This document shows, in pieces, positions 35,922-45,376 of a stretch of 64,000 bases of DNA (position 1 is the first letter of the stretch; every line of letters starts with the position of its first letter). Both the position numbers and the translations under genes were made by a program. The notes under the pieces are model-generated. The model was given only the letters and a program-made list of their open reading frames with translations, ran no database searches and was not told the DNA's origin. This stretch comes from CAKZYD01 sp039814715 (GTDB taxonomy: Bacteria > Pseudomonadota > Alphaproteobacteria > Sphingomonadales > CAKZYD01): assembly GCA_039814715.1 (NCBI GenBank), contig JBCCAR010000002.1, positions 1-64,000 of the forward strand, given 5' to 3'.

Positions 35922-36036
35922 CCCCGATTGATATGGAACCACTGCGCGCACTGTCCAGCACCGCCTCAAATTTGCATGGATGATTGACGTAAATTATGAA
36001 ACCGTAGCGCCGACTATAGGAAACGGGGCATCCGCA

Positions 36037-36795
36037 ATGACTTTCTTTAAAGACAGGCTTTTGAGCGGCGAAGCCCTCGTCGGCACATTCCTAAAAACGC
36101 CCAGCGCCATGATCTGCGAGGTGATTGCGCGCAGCAGCCTCGATGTGCTTTGCCTTGATGGTGAACACAGCCCCTTTGATCGCCGCGATTTAGATCATTG
36201 TCTGCTAGCGGTGCACGCTAGCAACATGCCTGCCTTGGTGCGCGTGCCCAGCTGCCAGCCAGAGCATATCCTAAACGCGCTTGATCTGGGGGCGGACGGC
36301 ATCCTCGCGCCGCACATCATTACCGGCGACGATGCACGCGCTTTTGTGGACGCATGCACCTTTGGCGCAGGGCGCGGTTTTTCGGGCTCAACCCGGGCGG
36401 CGGGCTATATGGCCCGCTCCATGGCCGAGCATTTGAAGGCAAGCGCCGGGGCCGCCAGCTTGGTTGCGCAAATTGAAGACAAAGACGCCCTAGACAATTT
36501 ATACGATATTTTAGCGGTCGAGGGCATCGATTGCGTGTTCATCGGCCGCGCCGACCTCACAGTGTCTCTAGGATTTGACAATCCATCGGAACCCCAGGTT
36601 GTGGCGGTGGTGGAAGATATCTGCAAAGCGGCCAAAGCAGCTGGCAAGCGCTGCGGCATGTTTACCAGCGATGTAAGCGAGCTGGGCAAATGGCAAGAGC
36701 TTGGCGCAAGCCTCTTCCTCTTGGGCTCTGACCATAGCTTTATGCTCGCGGGCGCGGCTGCGTTGCTGGCAAAGACGAAAGCAGCGCTCGAATGA
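36037..36795 (+). CDS. HpcH/HpaI-family aldolase
   Basis: 252 residues. Class II pyruvate-type aldolase that cleaves 2-keto-3-deoxy sugar acids or 4-hydroxy-2-oxo acids. Pattern: GTFLKTPSAMICEVIARSSLDVLCLDGEHSPFD, PALVRVP, ALDLGADGILAPHI, a metal-binding Glu in VAQIEDKDAL and CVFIGRADLTVSLG. The ATG at 36037 matches the family start; an upstream Met at 35980 is less likely. Overlaps the epimerase by four bases, so both act in one pathway. Confidence 0.88.
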   Translation: MTFFKDRLLSGEALVGTFLKTPSAMICEVIARSSLDVLCLDGEHSPFDRRDLDHCLLAVHASNMPALVRVPSCQPEHILNALDLGADGILAPHIITGDDARAFVDACTFGAGRGFSGSTRAAGYMARSMAEHLKASAGAASLVAQIEDKDALDNLYDILAVEGIDCVFIGRADLTVSLGFDNPSEPQVVAVVEDICKAAKAAGKRCGMFTSDVSELGKWQELGASLFLLGSDHSFMLAGAAALLAKTKAALE

Positions 36796-37613
36796 CAAAC
36801 CGCTACAGCCCCAATCGGATTTTGATTACGGGCGCGGCAGGGACTGTGGGTTCCGCCTTAAGGACAGGCTTGCGCGGAGCCTACCCTGCTCTGCGCCTCA
36901 CCGACATTGCGCCCATGGGCGGCGCACATGCTGGCGAAGAGATCATGCTGGCGGACATGCGAGATGCTGCAGCTCTCGCGCCGGTCATGCAGGATGTGGA
37001 CTGCGTGGTGCATCTGGCGGGCCTGGCGGATGAGGATAGCTGGGAGAAGGTCTCCGCGCTCGCCATTGATGGGTGCTATAGCGTGTTTGAAGCGGCCCGG
37101 CAGGCCGGCGTGCGCCGCATTGTCTATGCCAGCTCCAACCATGCCATTGGCTTTCATCCCCGCGCGAAGCCGCTCGATCTCGAGGTCCCCCTGCGTCCAG
37201 ATGGCCGCTATGGGCTGAGCAATGCGTTTGGTGAGCTGCTTGGCCGGATGTATGCTGACAAATATGGGATGAGCATTGCGTGTATCCGCATTGGCTCTTT
37301 CAGGCCTAAGCCGGAAGACCGGCGCCAACTCATGACCTGGCTGAGCCACCGCGACGCAGTGCACCTCTTCCAGCGCTGCATTGACCACCCGGACTATCAC
37401 TACGCGGTGGCTTACGGCGTTTCAGCCAACACGCGCACTATGTGGAGCAACGACGCCGTCAGCTGGCTAGGCTATGACCCGCAAGACAACGCGGAAGACT
37501 ATGCCCCAGAGATTATGGCGCAGCCGGACGGCGAAGACGATGTCGCTCGCGCGTTACATGGGGGGCGGTTCTGCTCTGATGAATTTACCGGCGATCTCAA
37601 CAACATAGACTAA
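36792..37613 (+). CDS. NAD(P)-dependent epimerase/uronate-dehydrogenase-like protein
   Basis: 273-residue extended SDR. Cofactor motif ILITGAAGTVGSALR, DCVVHLAGLAD and VYASSNHAIGFHPR are close to uronate dehydrogenases, which oxidise galacturonate/glucuronate to aldarolactone. The catalytic site reads YGLSNAFGELLGRMYADKYG: Tyr is present but the usual Lys of YxxxK is Asn. That could make it inactive or reposition the site. Paired with an HpcH/HpaI aldolase and followed by an MFS permease, consistent with a sugar-acid degradation set. Confidence 0.83.
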   Translation: MTNRYSPNRILITGAAGTVGSALRTGLRGAYPALRLTDIAPMGGAHAGEEIMLADMRDAAALAPVMQDVDCVVHLAGLADEDSWEKVSALAIDGCYSVFEAARQAGVRRIVYASSNHAIGFHPRAKPLDLEVPLRPDGRYGLSNAFGELLGRMYADKYGMSIACIRIGSFRPKPEDRRQLMTWLSHRDAVHLFQRCIDHPDYHYAVAYGVSANTRTMWSNDAVSWLGYDPQDNAEDYAPEIMAQPDGEDDVARALHGGRFCSDEFTGDLNNID

Positions 37614-37653
37614 TGCCAGGGCTTGACCGCGCTGCAGCATTGCGTCCAGTGTT

Positions 37654-37676
37654 GCGATAACAAATACGTTTATCGC
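37654..37676. promoter_or_regulatory. Inverted repeat before MFS gene
   Basis: GCGATAA and TTATCGC (7-base perfect arms, 9-base spacer), eight bases upstream of the start at 37685. Could be an operator for a sugar-acid regulator or a structure shielding the ribosome site. Confidence 0.35.
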
Positions 37677-37684
37677 GAGTTCTT

Positions 37685-39034
37685 ATGCGCCAACCCAAAA
37701 CGCCGTCGCCCATCTATCGCTGGTATATGATTGGCGTTTTCATGGTGGCCTATATTTTCTCCTTCGTTGACCGGCAGATCTTATCGCTTCTGGTCAAGCC
37801 GATCTCCGAAGATTTGGGGATTGATGATGCCCAGTTTGGGCTGCTGCTGGGGGCGGCGTTCTCCCTGTTTTATGCCACCATGGGGATACCCGTCGCGCGG
37901 CTTGCCGATTCGGCGAACCGGCCTTTGATCCTTACGCTTGGGATAGCCGTTTGGTCCGCCTGCACAGCCGCCTGCGGCTTTGCCACCAGCTTTTGGCAAA
38001 TGTTCCTCGCGCGCATGGGCGTGGGCGCGGGGGAAGGTTCGCTGGCACCGACGGTCTATTCCATGATTGCTGACAGCTTCCCTGAGGAGCAGCTGGGCCG
38101 CGCATACGGCGTTTATTCCTCCGGCTCGATGATCGGGCTGGGTCTGGCAATGATCGTGGGCGGTGTCGTAGCGCAATTGGCGACATCAGCAGGCCCGCTG
38201 TCCATTCCTATAATCGGCCTCATCAAGCCCTGGCAGCTCACCTTCATCGTTGTTGGTGTACCTGGCATTTTGGTAGCGCTCCTCATCTGGACGACCATTC
38301 GCGACCCTGAACGCAAGGGCCTGATGGAAGGGGCCGATGGCGCGGTCGCAAAGCCGTCCATTGGCGCAACGCTCTCCTTCATCCGCAAAGAACACCCACA
38401 GACCTTCATCGCTTTCTTTTTTGGAAATGCTTGCGCGGGGCTATCGGCCTTTGCCGTTTGGCTATGGAGCCCGGCATACTTCCTGCGTGTGTTTGCGCTT
38501 GATACGGCCGATGTCGGCCTTTTGCTTGGCCTGATTTTCCTGTTCGTCAATTCCGCCGGATCGCTGACAGCGGGCCTTTTATGTGACCGCTTTGCCGCGC
38601 AAGGCCGCCTGGATGCGCCCGTGCGCGCCGGGCTCATCGGCGCCATTGGCTGCATCATTCCGCTTGCCATCCTGCCCTTTATGCCAACGCTTTTGCTCGC
38701 GTCTATTGTATTCACCATTGCAGCCTTCTTCAGCGCTTTTGTCGTGGCGGCCTCGACAGCGCAGGGGCAAATTCTCGCGCCCAACCAAATGCGCGGCCAA
38801 GTCGGCGCACTCTCCCTCTTCATCATTTCCCTCATCGCCCTTGGCCTTGGCATGTGGCTGATCGGTTATGTCACTGAACGGGTCTTTGAAGATCAAATGA
38901 TGGTTGGCTTTTCTATGGCCCTGGTAGGCTGCAGCTTTGGCGCTCTTGGCGTTGGACTATTGGTTTGGGGCATGCCGCACTACCGCAGAAGCCGCGAGCG
39001 CATCAATGCGCGCTTGCAGAGCTTGGCAGCATAA
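37685..39034 (+). CDS. MFS transporter, spinster/hexuronate-like
   Basis: 449 residues, 12 spans. N-terminal YMIGVFMVAYIFSFVDRQILSLLVKPISEDLGI and GARMGVGAGEGSLAPTVYSMIADSFP-type motif place it in the MFS family with sugar-acid/spinster-like members. The central loop is RDPERKGLMEGADGAVAKP. It lies 71 bases after the aldolase/epimerase pair and is likely the uptake system for their substrate. Substrate unproven. Confidence 0.88.
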   Translation: MRQPKTPSPIYRWYMIGVFMVAYIFSFVDRQILSLLVKPISEDLGIDDAQFGLLLGAAFSLFYATMGIPVARLADSANRPLILTLGIAVWSACTAACGFATSFWQMFLARMGVGAGEGSLAPTVYSMIADSFPEEQLGRAYGVYSSGSMIGLGLAMIVGGVVAQLATSAGPLSIPIIGLIKPWQLTFIVVGVPGILVALLIWTTIRDPERKGLMEGADGAVAKPSIGATLSFIRKEHPQTFIAFFFGNACAGLSAFAVWLWSPAYFLRVFALDTADVGLLLGLIFLFVNSAGSLTAGLLCDRFAAQGRLDAPVRAGLIGAIGCIIPLAILPFMPTLLLASIVFTIAAFFSAFVVAASTAQGQILAPNQMRGQVGALSLFIISLIALGLGMWLIGYVTERVFEDQMMVGFSMALVGCSFGALGVGLLVWGMPHYRRSRERINARLQSLAA

Positions 39035-39046
39035 ATCGTCGCTGGG

Positions 39047-39982
39047 TTAGCGCAAACCCGCCCGGGCTAAATACGCTAGCAGCGCTGCTGGTTCATCCGT
39101 TTGGATAATGCTAGCGCCTGCCTCAATCAGGCTGCCCCACACCGCTCCAGGGTCGCCAATAGCCATCGCGTCGGAGCGTCCGCCGGAAATGCGCGGGTAA
39201 AGCGAGTTAACCCAAAGCTCCATGCCCGAAGCCGCCAGCGCTGGCCCTGATGTTTGTAAAAACGCTGCATCGTCGAACACAATTTCATAAGCCGCAGGAA
39301 CCAAATGGCCATAGCTTGCCACAGCGTCCGGCAAGTTCGGTGCGCAAGGCCGCTGCGAGCCACCGATAGGGCAGTTTTTGATAACGGGCATGAAGGCGGA
39401 TTTGCCATGATAAGGGCGGCCTACTAACGCAGCGTCAGCAGGCGGCGCGCCTGACTTAAAGAGCACGCGGCGTTCAGCACCTGCGGCTGTAACGGCGGCG
39501 AACACAGCGGCTGGGTCTGCTTGCTTGATATCTAGGTTCAGCAGCAAAGCGCCATCGCTAACGGCTAGCGCCTGCGCCAGAGTGGCGACCTTATGGTCCG
39601 TGACCGGCGCCTTACGGCCACCTTTCCCAGAGCGCAGGTGCAGCTGCGTGATCTCCTTAAGCGTGTATTGCTCGACCAAACCCTCCCCGTCTGTTGTGCG
39701 GCCAACGGCGCCGTCATGCATCAAAATCAAGCTGCCATCGGCTGTCGTACGGATATCGATCTCGGCCATATCAACGCCCATGGCAATGCACGACCGCAGC
39801 GCAGCGATTGAGTTTTCAGGCGCATCCTTCCAGCAGCCACGATGAGCAACCACTGTGACTTTCTGACTGGCGAAGGTTTCCACCACGGAGGGGTATGCAG
39901 CAAGACCTTTGTACCTCGTGCTGTGTTGTTGGGCGCAGCCTGAAATGAGGCTTGCCAGCGCCAGAACCGCCAACATACGCAT
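39047..39982 (-). CDS. Glycerophosphodiester phosphodiesterase lipoprotein
   Basis: 311 residues. Lipoprotein signal (MLAVLALASLISGC, lipobox SGC) then a GDPD TIM-barrel: VVAHRGCWKDAPENSIAAL, DMAEIDIRTTADG, LILMHDGAVGRTTDG, with catalytic His-Arg...His intact, and C-terminal IIQTDEPAALLAYL. It hydrolyses glycerophosphodiesters to glycerol-3-phosphate and alcohols outside the inner membrane. Start at 39982; the next Met at 39976 is also possible. It follows the ALDH gene by four bases. Confidence 0.9.
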   Translation of the reverse strand: MRMLAVLALASLISGCAQQHSTRYKGLAAYPSVVETFASQKVTVVAHRGCWKDAPENSIAALRSCIAMGVDMAEIDIRTTADGSLILMHDGAVGRTTDGEGLVEQYTLKEITQLHLRSGKGGRKAPVTDHKVATLAQALAVSDGALLLNLDIKQADPAAVFAAVTAAGAERRVLFKSGAPPADAALVGRPYHGKSAFMPVIKNCPIGGSQRPCAPNLPDAVASYGHLVPAAYEIVFDDAAFLQTSGPALAASGMELWVNSLYPRISGGRSDAMAIGDPGAVWGSLIEAGASIIQTDEPAALLAYLARAGLR

Positions 39983-39986
39983 CGCT

Positions 39987-41402
39987 CTATGCACCAAATT
40001 TCGGCAGTGGAAACGCCGTGAGCGGGAGGGACACAGTTTTTTGCTGGCCGTAAAAGGCCGCGCAGGCATGGCCGCCTTCCGCGCCGATACCGCTTTCTTT
40101 AATGCCGCCAAAGGGCGCTCTAAGCTCGCGCGTCATAGGCGTGTTGACCCACACGACGCCTGCCTTTAGAGCGTCCTGCGCGCGCATCACGCGGGCCATG
40201 TCCTGCGACCAAACATAGGAGACCAGGCCGAAACTGGTTGAATTGGCAAGTTTGTAGGCTTCTTCTTCGGTTTTAAAGGTGAGGAAGGTCGCAAACGGGC
40301 CGAAAATCTCATCCTGGCAAACCGTCGCGCTTGGATCATCGGTCTGGATAGCGACCGGGCGCAGGAAATATCCCTTGTCCAAACCCGCTGGCCGATCGCC
40401 GCCTGTCAAATAGCGCGCACCATCGGCAAGAGCGCCTTTGAGGAATGACTGGATGCGCGCATATTGCGCGGCAGACGCGACAGGACCCATTTGAAAAGCA
40501 CCGTCCATGGGATCACCCACTGTGATTTTTTCCGCGCGGTCCACAAAGGCGTCAATGAACCGCGGCGCGATACTCTCTTCCACCAAGATGCGCGAGCCAG
40601 CCAGGCATTGCTGGCCATTGCCGGCATAGATGCTGGTTAAGGCGCCATCAAGCGCGCGGTCAAAGTCCGCATCAGCAAAGATCACATTGGCCGATTTACC
40701 GCCCAGCTCCATCGTAACAGGGGTCAGCATTTGCGCGGCTGCACGCATGATCACGCGGCCAGTTTGCGTGCCGCCTGTAAAGGAAATGCGGTCGACGCCA
40801 GGGTGGCTCACCAGCGCTGCGCCCGCGGTCGCCCCGCGGCCATTCACAAGCTGCACGACATCGCGCGGCAGGTCTGTAGTGGCTAAAATTTCCACGAGGC
40901 GCGTGAGCGTAAGCGGTGCCTGCTCTGATGGTTTGATGATCGCGCTGTTGCCAAAGGCGATGGCCGCAGCAATCTTCATTGCCCCTAAAGCCAGCGGCGC
41001 GTTCCAAGGCGCAATCAGCGCAGCGACGCCGGTCGCCTCGCGGCGCACAAAGGTCAAGTAATCGGGGTTTTGTTCATACAGCTGGCCTTCTTCCTGGCCG
41101 ATGTAATCGGAAAAAAAGCGGAAATTAAGCGCTGCGCGCGTGACATGAGCAGCTGTTGTTTGCGCAATAGGAATGCCAACGTTGCTGGTTTCAAGGGCCG
41201 CCAATTCTGCTGCATGTGCGTCAATCGTATCAGCAATCTGGTGCAATACTTGTTGGCGCGCTGCGACTGGCTGAGCCGACCAAGCCCCGCTTTTAAAGAC
41301 GCCGCGGGCGCGCATCACAATGCGGTCCACCTCTGCGTCAGACATATCTTCTAAGGCCAGCAGGAGCTCCTGCGTTGCTGGATTGATCACGTCATAGCCC
41401 AT
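39987..41402 (-). CDS. NAD(P)-dependent aldehyde dehydrogenase
   Basis: 471 residues. General-base Glu in VTMELGGKSANVIF, nucleophile Cys in GQQCLAGSRI, cofactor region IAPWNAPLALGAMKIAAAIAFGN, and VWVNTPMTRELRAPFGGIKESG at the C-terminus. Oxidises an aldehyde to the acid. The start at 41402 (MGYDVINPATQE) matches the family; the frame stays open upstream to 41570 but those residues look non-coding. Operon with the GDPD gene. Confidence 0.9.
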   Translation of the reverse strand: MGYDVINPATQELLLALEDMSDAEVDRIVMRARGVFKSGAWSAQPVAARQQVLHQIADTIDAHAAELAALETSNVGIPIAQTTAAHVTRAALNFRFFSDYIGQEEGQLYEQNPDYLTFVRREATGVAALIAPWNAPLALGAMKIAAAIAFGNSAIIKPSEQAPLTLTRLVEILATTDLPRDVVQLVNGRGATAGAALVSHPGVDRISFTGGTQTGRVIMRAAAQMLTPVTMELGGKSANVIFADADFDRALDGALTSIYAGNGQQCLAGSRILVEESIAPRFIDAFVDRAEKITVGDPMDGAFQMGPVASAAQYARIQSFLKGALADGARYLTGGDRPAGLDKGYFLRPVAIQTDDPSATVCQDEIFGPFATFLTFKTEEEAYKLANSTSFGLVSYVWSQDMARVMRAQDALKAGVVWVNTPMTRELRAPFGGIKESGIGAEGGHACAAFYGQQKTVSLPLTAFPLPKFGA

Positions 41403-41594
41403 GGCTTTCACCCCTACCTTGTTGCGGCCAGCCCTTAGCGTTCCAGTAGGAAAAACACACGCGTGCCTGCACAACCCTCCGATCAGCGGATAGCACCTGG
41501 CACAGGCGGCTATGCGAAAGCAACAGCAGCGATTGATCCGGCGCGCACACCGCGGTAGCTTCTGATACATATAAGCGGAAGGGAGACCGGTTGA

Positions 41595-43910
41595 GTGTCT
41601 ATTTTAAAGTGGTTTGGGCTTAGTATTGCTGGTCTTGTTAGCGCGATGTCACCGGCAGCGCTGGCACAAGAGCCAAACGATATCATGATCGTGCTCGACA
41701 GCTCTGGCTCGATGTGGGGACAAATTGACGGGACTTCCAAACGCGATATTGCCCGCACAGCGCTCAAAAATCTCATAGACACTCTTCCCGAGGCCGCAAA
41801 AACAGGACTCATTGCTTATGGCCACCGCAAAAAAGGCGACTGCGGCGATATTGAGCTGCTGGCGATGCCTGGGCCAAAAGGACAAATCGCGAGCAAAGTG
41901 GATGCCATTCGGCCCATGGGCAAAACCCCGCTGACCGCCGCTGTCCGCCAGGCGGCTGAGCGGCTAAAAATTACCGAGAACGCTGCCACAGTCATTGCCA
42001 TAACAGACGGCATTGAAACCTGTGATGCAGACCCGTGCGCAGCAGGCGCTGAGCTCGAGCGCCTTGGCATTGATTTTACAGCCCATGTGGTGGGCTTTGG
42101 TCTGTCTGAAGCCGAAGGGCGGCAGGTTGCCTGCCTGGCAGAAGAAACAGGCGGGCTATACCTGCAAGCAAGCGACGCCGGCAGTCTATCTAAAGCGCTT
42201 CAAACCGTGGCTAAGGCCGCTGAAGCGGCCCCAATTGATGTCGGAACAGCGCAAGCGAACTTGATTGTGCCTGAAATGGTGGAAATCGGGAATGACTTCG
42301 AAGTGCGTTTCGAAGGCCCGGACGACACACCTGATAAGCCCGATTATGTTGATTTGGTAGGGCCAGAAGCGGTTGGCACAGCCGTGAGATCCATCAGCAA
42401 TTTCTACGTCCGCGATGGCAGCCCCGGCACCTTGCGCGCGCCGGCAAAACCCGGCGTTTATTTGGCCCGCTATATTTGGGTCAATGCCGCCGGGAAGGAT
42501 GTCATTGCAGAAGCTTTCGTGCAGGTGGTCGATGCGCAAGTGGCGCTGTCTGCGCCCGATACGGCGGGCGTGGGCCGACCCGTGGAAGTCACATGGCGCG
42601 GACCAGACAACCAAGCGGATTATATTGATGTGGTCCCGCGCGGCAACACGGCCACCCGCGGGCAAATCAGCTACAGGTGGGTGCGCGACAGCGAGGATAA
42701 TGTCATTGCCGTGACGATGCCAGGCGAGCCAGGGGACTATGACCTACGCTATGTGGCGCGCGGATCAGACGGTAAGCGCGTATTAAAAACACTGCCCATC
42801 ACAATAGAAGACATTCGCACAGAATTGGCTTTCGCTCCCGAAGTTGGCCTTGGGGAAATTTTAGAAGTCAGCTGGACGGGCGCGGGCAATTGGACCGATT
42901 ACATTGACATCGTTCCCAAAGGCCAAAAGGCGGCGGACGATGAACTGTCTTATCGCTGGACGCGCGATGGTAACCCCTCTGTCCTGCAATTGCCTGGGGA
43001 GCCAGGGGAATACGAAGTGCGCTATGTGCTCAACGCTCCAAAAGGAAAGCGCGTTATGGCGCGCGCGCCGTTGTCGCTCAAGGCAGTGGATGTGACGCTC
43101 GATTTTGCGCCCGCCATGCCCATGGGCGCGCCTTTTGAAGTTAATTGGACAGGGCCCGGCGGGCGTAACGACTATATTGACATCGTGCCGCGCGGGAATA
43201 CCAAAACGCGCGATGAGCTCGCTTACCGCTGGGTGCGCGATGGGGAGAGCCTTGTTGTCACCTTGCCATCAAAGCCAGGCGAATATGATGTGCGCTACGT
43301 TCTCAACCCAACAGACGGCAAAAGGGTTTTAAAATCCAAGCCGCTAACGGTCATCCCCGTTGAAGCAGCGCTCGACGCGCCAAGCACGATGGCGCAGGAC
43401 AAAGTCCTCGAAGTGAGTTGGACGGGCCCCGGCGGGCGCAACGATTATATCGACATCGCCGCTGCCGGCAGCAACCGCGCTGGAAATGAAATCAGCTATC
43501 GCTGGACGCGCGATGGCGAGGTGCTGGTTTTAAAAATCCCTGCTGAAGAAGGCACCTACGCGCTGCGCTATGTTCACAATGGCGCAGGCGGCAAGGTGGT
43601 CCTGCATAGCCAGCCCATTACCTTTACCGCCGTGCCAGCGACGCTAGAAGCGCCAACCAAAGCCGCAGCAGACACGAAAGTGGAAATCGCTTGGACGGGC
43701 CCTGGGCGTGGCAATGACTATGTCGATATCGTCCCACGCGGACAAAAACGCACAAGTGGCGAAATCGCCTATTTTTGGACGCGCAGTGCCAAAGACGGCG
43801 TCGGCCTCCTCAAAATGCCAAAAAAGGCAGGCGCCTATGACATCCGCTATATTATGCGCGGCGCTAAAAAACATGTGGTGAAAACCGTTATTCCCATCAC
43901 AGTAGAATAA
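41595..43910 (+). CDS. Exported vWA protein with six Ig-like repeats
   Basis: 771 residues. A GTG start with GGGAGA upstream, a signal peptide ending AALA, then a vWA domain (about residues 28-205) with an intact MIDAS: D35-SSGSMWG, TPLTAA and ITDGIE. Six tandem ~93-residue beta-sandwich repeats follow from residue ~215; each carries a W-x-GP-x6-DYIDIVP core, a Y-x-W-x-RD motif, P-x-PGEY-x-LRYV and a closing Leu-rich strand. The first repeat is the most diverged. vWA proteins of this type (Ca-activated chloride-channel-like) bind protein partners extracytoplasmically. It is followed by an alkaline phosphatase three bases later. Confidence 0.85.
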   Translation: MSILKWFGLSIAGLVSAMSPAALAQEPNDIMIVLDSSGSMWGQIDGTSKRDIARTALKNLIDTLPEAAKTGLIAYGHRKKGDCGDIELLAMPGPKGQIASKVDAIRPMGKTPLTAAVRQAAERLKITENAATVIAITDGIETCDADPCAAGAELERLGIDFTAHVVGFGLSEAEGRQVACLAEETGGLYLQASDAGSLSKALQTVAKAAEAAPIDVGTAQANLIVPEMVEIGNDFEVRFEGPDDTPDKPDYVDLVGPEAVGTAVRSISNFYVRDGSPGTLRAPAKPGVYLARYIWVNAAGKDVIAEAFVQVVDAQVALSAPDTAGVGRPVEVTWRGPDNQADYIDVVPRGNTATRGQISYRWVRDSEDNVIAVTMPGEPGDYDLRYVARGSDGKRVLKTLPITIEDIRTELAFAPEVGLGEILEVSWTGAGNWTDYIDIVPKGQKAADDELSYRWTRDGNPSVLQLPGEPGEYEVRYVLNAPKGKRVMARAPLSLKAVDVTLDFAPAMPMGAPFEVNWTGPGGRNDYIDIVPRGNTKTRDELAYRWVRDGESLVVTLPSKPGEYDVRYVLNPTDGKRVLKSKPLTVIPVEAALDAPSTMAQDKVLEVSWTGPGGRNDYIDIAAAGSNRAGNEISYRWTRDGEVLVLKIPAEEGTYALRYVHNGAGGKVVLHSQPITFTAVPATLEAPTKAAADTKVEIAWTGPGRGNDYVDIVPRGQKRTSGEIAYFWTRSAKDGVGLLKMPKKAGAYDIRYIMRGAKKHVVKTVIPITVE

Positions 43911-43913
43911 AGT

Positions 43914-45323
43914 ATGACGCTTCCTGCACGCCCAGCAGTTTTCGCACTCGCGCTGTTGGTAGGTGCCTGCGCAGCGCCCGCGCTTAGCAGTCCTACAGCC
44001 ATTGAAGACCCTGCCAGTTTTGCAGCAGGAGCGGCTGCGATGCAGCAGCGCTTAGCGCTAGCGCCCAACACGGCGCGCGCAAAGAACGTGGTGCTGATGA
44101 TCGGGGATGGCATGGGCATTTCCACCATCACAGCGGCGCGCATTTATGCTGGCCAAAAAGATGGAAAGCCAGGCGAAGAGCATGTCTTATCGCTCGGGAC
44201 CCTGCCCTATTCCGCCTTGATCAAAACCTATAATACCGACCAGCAGGTTTCTGATTCTGCAGGCACGGCCACCGCGATGCTCACCGGCCTGAAAACCCGG
44301 GCCGGCGTCATCAATACTGCGCCTAGCGTTGGCCGGGGCAATTGCCCAGCGGCCCTTAAAAGCCCGCTGACCACGCTTGCGCGGCGCGCTATATCCAGCG
44401 GCCGCGCCGCCGGTGTCGTTACGACCGCGCGCTTGACGCACGCTACGCCTGCGGCCATGTATGCCGTCAGCCCTGACCGCAATTGGGAGAGCAACAAGAC
44501 CACGCCTAGCGCTGCCAAAGCGGCCGGCTGCGCGCCCATCGCAGAGCAATTGATTGACAGCGCTCACGGCCTCACCGTTGCCCTTGGCGGCGGCAGGCGT
44601 GCCTTCGATGACGACATGATTGCCCGCTGGCCTGGCAGTTTCGCCGCCACCGCCGCGCAAATGGAGGCGGCCACCGCCGGACCGCTACTGGGACTTTTCG
44701 CGCCCAGCCACATGCCCTATGCCCGCGAGACAACGCCCTCCCCGAGCCTGGCAGAGATGACTGGCAAGGCACTTGATATGCTGAGCGCTAACAAGGATGG
44801 CTTTTTCCTGATGGTTGAAGGTGGACGCATTGACCATGGCCACCATGCCGGGCGGGCTGAATTAGCACTGGAAGAAGCGCGCGAATTTGACAAAGCCGTC
44901 CGCCTCGTTCTGGACCGCGTCGATATGAGCGAAACGCTCATTCTCGTAACTGCCGATCACAGCCACACGCTGACCATCTCGGGCTATCCCACCCGGGGCA
45001 ACGATATTTTGGGCGCTGTCGTTCAAAACGACGAAACAGGCACGCCCACTGGGGCACCAGCCTTGGCCGGGGATGGCCTCCCCTATACGACACTTGGCTA
45101 TATGAATGGACCAGGCGCAAAAGATGGCGTACGCGATCCGTCCCAGGCCGCAGAGGGCGCCATACTCCGCCAGCCTGCGCTCATCCCTAAGCGGTCAGAG
45201 ACGCATAGCGGCGAAGACGTGGCGCTGCTGGCAAGCGGCCCCTGGGCCCATTTGGTGGGCGGCATTTTAGAACAACATGTCATCTACCATCTCATGGTCC
45301 ATGCCATGGGATTAGAAGACTAA
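43914..45323 (+). CDS. Alkaline phosphatase (PhoA family)
   Basis: 469 residues. Lipoprotein-like signal (FALALLVGAC). Core motifs: VVLMIGDGMG (metal Asp), the nucleophile Ser in VSDSAGTATAM, VEGGRIDHGHHAG (zinc ligands) and VTADHSHTL. It hydrolyses phosphomonoesters in the periplasm or at the surface. A PhoB box was not found. Starts three bases after the vWA gene, so it is probably co-transcribed. Confidence 0.9.
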   Translation: MTLPARPAVFALALLVGACAAPALSSPTAIEDPASFAAGAAAMQQRLALAPNTARAKNVVLMIGDGMGISTITAARIYAGQKDGKPGEEHVLSLGTLPYSALIKTYNTDQQVSDSAGTATAMLTGLKTRAGVINTAPSVGRGNCPAALKSPLTTLARRAISSGRAAGVVTTARLTHATPAAMYAVSPDRNWESNKTTPSAAKAAGCAPIAEQLIDSAHGLTVALGGGRRAFDDDMIARWPGSFAATAAQMEAATAGPLLGLFAPSHMPYARETTPSPSLAEMTGKALDMLSANKDGFFLMVEGGRIDHGHHAGRAELALEEAREFDKAVRLVLDRVDMSETLILVTADHSHTLTISGYPTRGNDILGAVVQNDETGTPTGAPALAGDGLPYTTLGYMNGPGAKDGVRDPSQAAEGAILRQPALIPKRSETHSGEDVALLASGPWAHLVGGILEQHVIYHLMVHAMGLED

Positions 45324-45376
45324 GCCTGGCCAATTCATAGCCCGTTCAACGAGCGCGTGACTAAGATGGACCTTAT

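Noticed and set aside
39983..40111. Longer N-terminus for the GDPD protein
   Set aside because: The extension overlaps the ALDH coding sequence and would hide the lipoprotein signal.
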